Below are positions 6,497 through 10,862 of a DNA stretch of 10,862 nt, piece by piece. The stretch is from Oscillospiraceae bacterium. GTDB taxonomy: Bacteria; Bacillota; Clostridia; Oscillospirales; Oscillospiraceae. The first letter of the stretch is position 1, and every line of letters begins with the position of its first letter. Both the position numbers and the translations under genes were made by a program. The DNA is taken from the NCBI GenBank assembly GCA_031264545.1, contig JAISDV010000190.1, positions 1 to 10,862 on the forward strand, given 5' to 3'. The notes beneath the pieces were generated by a model. It was not told where the DNA came from. It saw only the letters and a program-made list of their open reading frames with translations, and searched no databases.

Positions 6497-8334
6497 TGAC
6501 CGCGCCCCCTTTTCCTGTCTCTCCTGTCAAAGAGATCGCGCACGTCGTCTTCATCCGCGTCCGTGCCGGAGGACATTTCCCTTTCCGCAAACTCGTTCCG
6601 GTCGCGCATTTTCAGGGGGTCCTTCATGATAAAGCTCGCACGCTTGCGCGTGTCCGTCGCTTTAATAAAAGCGAGCAGCGCCCAGCAGGAGATCAGACTG
6701 GAGCCGCCCAAAGAGACAAAAGGAAAGGTGACGCCTGTGAACGGCAGAATGTCCAACGCGCCGAAAACGTTCAGCCCAAGCTGAACCATCATCATCGAAA
6801 TCGCGGCGGTTCCGGCGATGACATAGAAAGCCGAGCGTGCCTGCGCGGCGTTCCGTACCGTAAAGGCCGCGAGAATAATCAGCGCGGCGACGCAGCAGAC
6901 GGCAACGATGACGCCGAGCTCCTCGCTGAGCATACCGAAAACCAGGTCGGTGTCCGCCGCAACGATCTCGTGTAGCCAGCCATTGCCCGCGCCCAGCCCG
7001 AACAGCCCGCCGGAGGCGGAGGCCGAAAGCGCGCGCGTTTGCTGGAAGCCCGCGCCGTTGACGTCCTCCCAGACATGGCCCCAGGTTGCAAAGCGCTGCG
7101 CGATATACGGCTTGACGCCGAGCGCCAGAAAGCCCGCAAGACCCGCGCCGGAGACGGCGAGTATGACGGTGGCGATATTACCGCTTCGCATGAAAGAGAT
7201 GACCAGAAAGGTCGCGAAAAATACCAGTGCCGTCCCGAAATCGCTCATGAGGACAAGCGCGCCGACGCAGAGCGCGGAAAAGCCGATGAAGACAAAGAGG
7301 TTTTTGCCCCGGTAAAGCCTGTCCATCGTTGCCGCGCCCGCATAGATATAGACAATCTTGACAAACTCCGAGGGCTGGAAGGAAACGCCCGCAACGGAGA
7401 GCCAGTTTTTTGCCCCGAAAATCTCGGAGCCGAACACGACGTTTACCGCGAGCAGGCCGACTGCCGCAAAGGCTGCGGGAATCCGCACCGCCTTGACCCT
7501 TTTAAGGTCGCGGAGCCAGAAGCCGAGAAGAACGAAGAGCAGAATGCCGGCGAGGAGGAGCAGCACCTGCTTGAGCATGCCCTCCGGCGCGGAGCTGGCC
7601 GCGACCGACAGGCCGGCCGAGCTGAGGAAAAAGGCCAGCGCCTCAACCTCAAAGCCCTTTCTTCCGATGGCGCGCATGATGAAGAAATACAGCCACATAA
7701 CGAGGCAGAGCGCCGCAAAGGCCAGGGCGATCTGCGCCCTGTGCGCTTCGCCGCAGTAAAAAAGCTGCTGGTATAAAAGCAGGAACTGAAAAATCGTCAC
7801 ATAACGGAACATCGCCCCGGGCGCAACTATCCGCCCGGGCGCCGTCCTGCGGCCGGCAATGATCGCGCGCTCGTCTTCCGTCAGGTTGAAAAAGCGCAGC
7901 TGCGCCCGGCCGATACCGATCAGGTCGCCGTCCGCAAGCCTTGCGCCCTCGTCCGAAATTTCCTCGCCGTTTATCTGCGCCAGCGCGCCCCGGCCGATGT
8001 CGTAGGCTGTCCAGACCCCGGCGTCGCCGCGGATGAGCACAAGCTGTGCCGCGTCTGCGGCGGGGCTGTCGACCGCCACATCCGCGGAGCGCGACCGGCC
8101 GACCGTACACTCCCAGCTGCGCAAGGGAACGCGGGCGCCGTCCGGCAGGTCAAGATAGGCCCAGACCTCCGGTTCATAGCGCTCCCTGAACATGGAGTAG
8201 ACGCAGCGGGTGAGCACAGCTACCGCCGCGACCGGAAGCATAAAACGGGTAAAGTAAACCAGATAGGACAAAAACGGACTGAAAGCGCCGGACTGCGCAA
8301 AAAAGCCGTTGATGCCCTCAAGGAAGCCCGCCAC
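6493..8334 (-). CDS. RodA/FtsW-type SEDS peptidoglycan polymerase with N-terminal degenerate FHA domain
   Basis: 613 residues from GTG 8334, chosen because GGAGG lies 8 nt upstream; ATG 8355 (7 residues longer) is possible but has a weak RBS. Order: a membrane helix (about 21-43), an FHA-like domain (about 76-150), then a multi-spanning SEDS core (about 178-563) and a charged cytosolic tail. SEDS landmarks are QPSEFVK (320-326), GLGAGN (446-451), DTDLVFGMLSEELG (461-474, with the family's conserved Asp) and PFTGVTFPFVSLGGSS (531-546). SEDS proteins polymerise lipid II into glycan strands. The FHA part keeps GR (79-80) and NG (122-123), but the usual S-R-x-H is replaced by D-A-A-Q (94-97), so phosphothreonine binding is doubtful. 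Clostridial SEDS proteins with an N-terminal FHA are, as I recall, common. Sits between tyrS and its partner PBP gene. Confidence 0.9.
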   Translation of the reverse strand: MAGFLEGINGFFAQSGAFSPFLSYLVYFTRFMLPVAAVAVLTRCVYSMFRERYEPEVWAYLDLPDGARVPLRSWECTVGRSRSADVAVDSPAADAAQLVLIRGDAGVWTAYDIGRGALAQINGEEISDEGARLADGDLIGIGRAQLRFFNLTEDERAIIAGRRTAPGRIVAPGAMFRYVTIFQFLLLYQQLFYCGEAHRAQIALAFAALCLVMWLYFFIMRAIGRKGFEVEALAFFLSSAGLSVAASSAPEGMLKQVLLLLAGILLFVLLGFWLRDLKRVKAVRIPAAFAAVGLLAVNVVFGSEIFGAKNWLSVAGVSFQPSEFVKIVYIYAGAATMDRLYRGKNLFVFIGFSALCVGALVLMSDFGTALVFFATFLVISFMRSGNIATVILAVSGAGLAGFLALGVKPYIAQRFATWGHVWEDVNGAGFQQTRALSASASGGLFGLGAGNGWLHEIVAADTDLVFGMLSEELGVIVAVCCVAALIILAAFTVRNAAQARSAFYVIAGTAAISMMMVQLGLNVFGALDILPFTGVTFPFVSLGGSSLISCWALLAFIKATDTRKRASFIMKDPLKMRDRNEFAEREMSSGTDADEDDVRDLFDRRDRKRGRGQ

Positions 8335-8407
8335 CGCTGTCACCTCCGTTTCCATACCTGTCTTCCGCACGCCGTGCCGGACAAAATTTCCGGCGGCCGG
8401 CATGACT

Positions 8408-9637
8408 TTACGGTTTGAGTACGACTCTGTGAAAGTTCTTTTTGCCGCGCCTGAGGACGAGGCCTTCGCCCGAGAACGCAGCGGCCGCAAAGCGCTCCGC
8501 CGTGTCCGTCACCTTTTCGCCCGCGGCCTCGACGCCGCCCTGCCGGACAGCCCTTCTGGCTTCGGACCTGGAGGGACAAAGCCCGCTCTTGACGAGCAGA
8601 TATATTATGTCAACCTCGCCATCGGCAAATTCGCTTTCGGTCAGCGCGGTTGTCGGAATATCGGCCAGATCGCCGCCGGAGGAAAACAGGGCGTGCGCCG
8701 CCGCCTGTGCCTTCCGCGCTTCCTCCGCGCTGTGGACGAGCCCGGTCAGCTCAAAGGCCAGGAGCTCCTTGGCCTCATTGAGCCGCGCACCCTCCCATTG
8801 ACCCATTTCGTCGATCTGTTCAAGCGGCAGGAAGGTCAGCATGCGCAGGCACTTGAGCACGTCCGCGTCGGCGACGTTGCGCCAGTACTGATAGAAATCG
8901 TAGGGCGAGGTCCTGTTCGGGTCGAGCCAGACCGTGCCGGACTGGGTCTTACCCATTTTCTTGCCCTCAGAGTTGAGCAGGAGGGTAATGGTCATCGCGT
9001 GCGCATCTTTGCCGAGCTTTCTGCGGATCAGCTCCGTGCCGCCGAGCATGTTGCTCCACTGGTCGTCCCCGCCGCATTGCAGGCTGCAGCCGTAGCGCTT
9101 AAACAGCTCGTAGGCGTCATAGCTCTGCATGATCATATAGTTGAACTCCAGGAAGGACAGGCCCTTTTCCAGGCGCTGCTTGTAGCACTCGGCCCGGAGC
9201 ATGTTGTTGACCGAGAAGCAGGCGCCCACCTCGCGCAGGAATTCGACGTAGTTCAGCTCCAGCAGCCAGTCGGCGTTATTGACCATCAGCGCCTTGCCCT
9301 CTGAAAAGTCGATGAACTTGCTCATCTGCTCTTTAAAGCGGTTTACGTTATGCGCGATCGTCTCGGCCGTCATCATCGTGCGCAGATCGCTCCTGCCGGA
9401 GGGGTCGCCGACCATCGTCGTGCCGCCGCCTATGAGGGCGATCGGCTTGTTGCCCGCCATCTGCAGGCGCTTCATCAGGCAGAGCACCATGAAGTGCCCG
9501 ACGTGCAGCGAATCCGCTGTCGGATCGATGCCTATATAAAAGGTCGCCTCTCCCGCGTTGACAAGCCGCCTGATCTCTTCTTCGTTCGTCAGCTGCGCGA
9601 TCAGCCCGCGCGCCCGAAGTTCCTCAAAAACACCCAT
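8408..9637 (-). CDS. tyrS: Tyrosyl-tRNA synthetase
   Basis: Class I aminoacyl-tRNA synthetase charging tRNA-Tyr. About 409 residues, normal for bacterial TyrS. Counting from the chosen start: YIGIDPTADSLHVGH contains the HIGH motif as HVGH (45-48), GGGTTMVGDPSGR (70-82) belongs to the Tyr-AMP pocket region, QCGGDDQWSNM (187-197) is a conserved active-site loop, and KMGKT (227-231) is the KMSKS loop in the form usual for this family. A C-terminal S4-type RNA-binding domain (about 340-409) contains SRSEARRAVRQGGV. I prefer ATG 9637 (MGVFEEL), which has AAGGA 8 nt upstream; the ATG at 9646 abuts that RBS. No T-box leader is visible upstream, only the hairpin repeats and about 55 nt. The stop at 8408 lies 73 nt before the SEDS start with no terminator, so read-through into the envelope operon is possible. 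Confidence 0.95.
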   Translation of the reverse strand: MGVFEELRARGLIAQLTNEEEIRRLVNAGEATFYIGIDPTADSLHVGHFMVLCLMKRLQMAGNKPIALIGGGTTMVGDPSGRSDLRTMMTAETIAHNVNRFKEQMSKFIDFSEGKALMVNNADWLLELNYVEFLREVGACFSVNNMLRAECYKQRLEKGLSFLEFNYMIMQSYDAYELFKRYGCSLQCGGDDQWSNMLGGTELIRRKLGKDAHAMTITLLLNSEGKKMGKTQSGTVWLDPNRTSPYDFYQYWRNVADADVLKCLRMLTFLPLEQIDEMGQWEGARLNEAKELLAFELTGLVHSAEEARKAQAAAHALFSSGGDLADIPTTALTESEFADGEVDIIYLLVKSGLCPSRSEARRAVRQGGVEAAGEKVTDTAERFAAAAFSGEGLVLRRGKKNFHRVVLKP

Positions 9638-9692
9638 TTCTTTCATCCTTTTCGATTATTTTACGCATAAGTCCGGCGGCTTCCGCAGAAGT

Positions 9693-9777
9693 GCCGCGGC
9701 ATTAAATCCAAGCGCGTGCGCACGCAGTGCGCACATGCGCGTAAAAAATAGTTTCTGCGAAACTATTTTTTTATAGC
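9693..9777. repeat. Hairpin-bearing intergenic repeat, copy 1
   Basis: An 85 bp unit from GCCGCGGCATTAAATCC to ATAGC. It matches copy 2 (9822-9905) base for base except for one extra T (seven versus six) in the T run near its right end. Inside are a GC-rich hairpin at 9712-9740 (GTGCGCAC, loop GCA, GTGCGCAC, extended by GCGC pairs with an AT bulge) and a perfect 13 bp hairpin at 9743-9771. The offset between copies is 129 bp. Confidence 0.9.
9743..9771. terminator. Bidirectional rho-independent-type terminator hairpin in repeat copy 1
   Basis: AAAAAATAGTTTC (9743-9755), loop TGC, then its exact reverse complement (9759-9771). A run of six A at one end and T at the other gives a U-tract in both directions. 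It lies downstream of recN and upstream of tyrS. Confidence 0.6.
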
Positions 9778-9800
9778 TTGCCGCAGGTAAGCTATAAAAA
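9768..9800. repeat. Inverted repeat between the two repeat copies
   Basis: TTTTTATAGCTTGCC (9768-9782), loop GCA, then GGTAAGCTATAAAAA (9786-9800). Arms are 15 bp with one G/T position that can wobble. It shares its T run with the terminator hairpin of copy 1, so the two structures compete. Confidence 0.75.
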
Positions 9801-9807
9801 CCGCCAT

Positions 9808-9826
9808 GCGGCGCGTCCCGCGCCGC
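9808..9826. repeat. GC-rich inverted repeat leading into copy 2
   Basis: GCGGCGCG (9808-9815), loop TCC, CGCGCCGC (9819-9826), a perfect 8 bp stem. Its right arm overlaps the first bases of repeat copy 2. Confidence 0.65.
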
Positions 9827-9905
9827 GGCATTAAATCCAAGCGCGTGCGCACGCAGTGCGCACATGCGCGTAAAAAATAGTTTCTGCGAAACTATTTTTT
9901 ATAGC
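9822..9905. repeat. Hairpin-bearing intergenic repeat, copy 2
   Basis: An 84 bp unit matching copy 1 apart from one T. It contains the GC-rich hairpin at 9841-9869 and the perfect AT-rich hairpin at 9872-9900. The recN stop codon (complement 9892-9894) and the preceding Lys-Lys and Tyr codons lie inside it. Confidence 0.9.
9872..9900 (-). terminator. recN terminator hairpin in repeat copy 2
   Basis: A perfect 13 bp stem (9872-9884 with 9888-9900), loop of 3 nt, ending on the minus strand in six T. The recN stop codon TAG is within the ascending arm, so termination would occur immediately after translation ends. Confidence 0.65.
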
Positions 9906-10862
9906 GCTCCGCGGCGTCAAGCTGTTCTTCGGCCGAAAGCAGCGTGTTCGGGGTAATATGATCGCCGCCGTGCAGTCTCGCCAGCTCGCGCTTTCTGCCC
10001 TCGCGGTCGAGCACCCTGACGCTCGTATAGGTCCTGCCGTCCCGCTCCGCCTTCTCAATGACAAAGTGCGTGTCCGCCATCGCGGCGATCTGCGGCAGGT
10101 GCGTGACACAGAGCACCTGTTTCCCGCGCGAAAGCTCGGCCAGCTTTTCGCCGACGCGCGAAGCGGCAACGCCGGATACGCCCATGTCGATCTCGTCAAA
10201 AACCAGGGTCTCGGCCGCATCCCTCCCGGAAAAAACGTTTTTCATCGCGAGCATGATCCGCGAAAGCTCGCCGCCGGAGGCGATCCTGCTGATCGGCCCC
10301 GGCCTCTCGCCCTTGTTTGCGGACATCAGGAAGCGCACCGCGTCCGCGCCGTTTGCGTCAAAGCCTTCCGCGCCCTCCAGGCGCGTGATGTCGACCGAAA
10401 AGCTGACGGCCGGCATCGACAGCGCCCGCAGCTCTGAGGCGATTTTTGTCTCAAGCGCCGCCGCAGCTTTTTTCCGTTCCGCCGTCAGTATTTTTGTCTC
10501 AGCCAGCACCGCGTCCCGCTGTGCCGAGCGCGCCGCTTCGAGCGCCTTCAGCCTGCCGCCGGTATCTTCGATCTCAGCCAGCCGCCGCCGGCAGTCCCCG
10601 AGCTTTTCCAACAGATATTTTTCGTCGCCGCCGTATTTTTTCGTCAGCCCGCGCAGAAGCGCGAGCCTTGTCTCGAGCCGGTCGTGCTCCTCCGGCGAAA
10701 AATCGAGGCCGTCCAAAAAATCCCGCAGGGTCTCCGCCGCGTCCCGAAGCTGAAGGGCGGCTTCATCGAGCGATTTTTCGACCCCCGCAAGCTCCGCGCC
10801 GTATTTAGCCGCGCGCGCGACACCGTAGGCCGCGCTGTCAGTCAGGGAGACCGCGTTCTCAT
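9892..10862 (-). CDS. recN: DNA repair protein RecN, C-terminal part (runs off right edge)
   Basis: 322 residues are visible; the frame stays open to the window edge, so the N-terminal part of this roughly 550-residue family lies outside. RecN is an SMC-like ATPase acting early in double-strand-break repair. Visible residues 1-150 hold the end of the charged, alpha-helical coiled-coil region. The C-terminal ATPase half follows: signature ISRIASGGELSRIMLAMK (190-207), Walker B LVFDEIDMGVSG (219-230) and the switch region CVTHLPQIAAMAD (251-263), all characteristic of RecN. The protein ends ...SAEEQLDAAERYKK near the family's usual C-terminus; its last three residues and stop codon are encoded by the intergenic repeat. 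In many Firmicutes recN sits next to argR; here its upstream neighbour is not visible. Confidence 0.94.
   Translation of the reverse strand, partial: ENAVSLTDSAAYGVARAAKYGAELAGVEKSLDEAALQLRDAAETLRDFLDGLDFSPEEHDRLETRLALLRGLTKKYGGDEKYLLEKLGDCRRRLAEIEDTGGRLKALEAARSAQRDAVLAETKILTAERKKAAAALETKIASELRALSMPAVSFSVDITRLEGAEGFDANGADAVRFLMSANKGERPGPISRIASGGELSRIMLAMKNVFSGRDAAETLVFDEIDMGVSGVAASRVGEKLAELSRGKQVLCVTHLPQIAAMADTHFVIEKAERDGRTYTSVRVLDREGRKRELARLHGGDHITPNTLLSAEEQLDAAERYKK

Noticed and set aside
9656..9865. A 69-residue minus-strand frame across the hairpin repeats
   Set aside because: Its two near-identical halves are translations of the two repeat copies, and the DNA is explained by palindromes and terminators rather than coding.
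9693..9905. CRISPR array
   Set aside because: There are only two copies, each about 85 bp with two internal hairpins, separated by a structured 44 bp sequence. This does not fit CRISPR repeat and spacer sizes.

Overview
The window looks like chromosomal DNA of a GC-rich member of the Clostridia (an Oscillospiraceae-like gut or rumen anaerobe). I infer this from the gene set and style: a FHA-RodA/FtsW plus small class B PBP pair, ABC-F and YdcF-family genes, Shine-Dalgarno starts with frequent GTG/TTG, and coding DNA above 60% GC in the lines I counted. No rRNA or other marker is present to fix the taxon. All seven complete or partial genes I accept lie on the minus strand, so transcription runs from the right end to the left end. 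The many plus-strand reading frames are shadows of GC-rich genes.

Right end to left: (i) 9892-10862 is the C-terminal part of recN, a DNA-repair SMC-like ATPase cut by the window edge. (ii) 9693-9905 is a non-coding block built almost entirely of hairpins: two near-identical copies of an 84-85 bp unit, each with a GC-rich hairpin and a perfect terminator-like hairpin, with two further hairpins between them. The recN stop codon lies inside one copy. (iii) 8408-9637 is tyrS (tyrosyl-tRNA synthetase), without a T-box leader. (iv) 6493-8334 is a RodA/FtsW-type SEDS glycosyltransferase with an N-terminal FHA domain whose key phospho-binding residues are missing. It overlaps by 4 nt (v) a class B penicillin-binding protein (5174-6496). 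(vi) 3208-5124 is a duplicated-cassette ABC-F translation factor, again overlapping by 4 nt (vii) a YdcF/DUF218 membrane protein (2441-3211). Genes iv-vii read as one envelope/translation operon: SEDS polymerase and its cognate transpeptidase make septal or lateral peptidoglycan, and YdcF-family proteins are often envelope-linked.

Left of that, a 264 bp AT-rich gap carries a plausible promoter for (viii) an AMP-forming acyl-CoA synthetase (617-2176). After a 98 bp junction the base composition falls to about 44% GC and (ix) a TTG-started, 172-residue partial frame begins at 518 and runs off the left edge. Its sequence resembles the N-terminal palm region of Cas10/Cmr2 proteins of type III CRISPR systems, but without a preceding HD domain. 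This is the most interesting protein in the window. Its remainder and any RAMP-type partners would lie to the left of position 1.

The two strongest leads are the Cas10-like fragment at the low-GC left edge and the hairpin-mosaic repeat between recN and tyrS. The degenerate FHA domain on the SEDS protein is a third.
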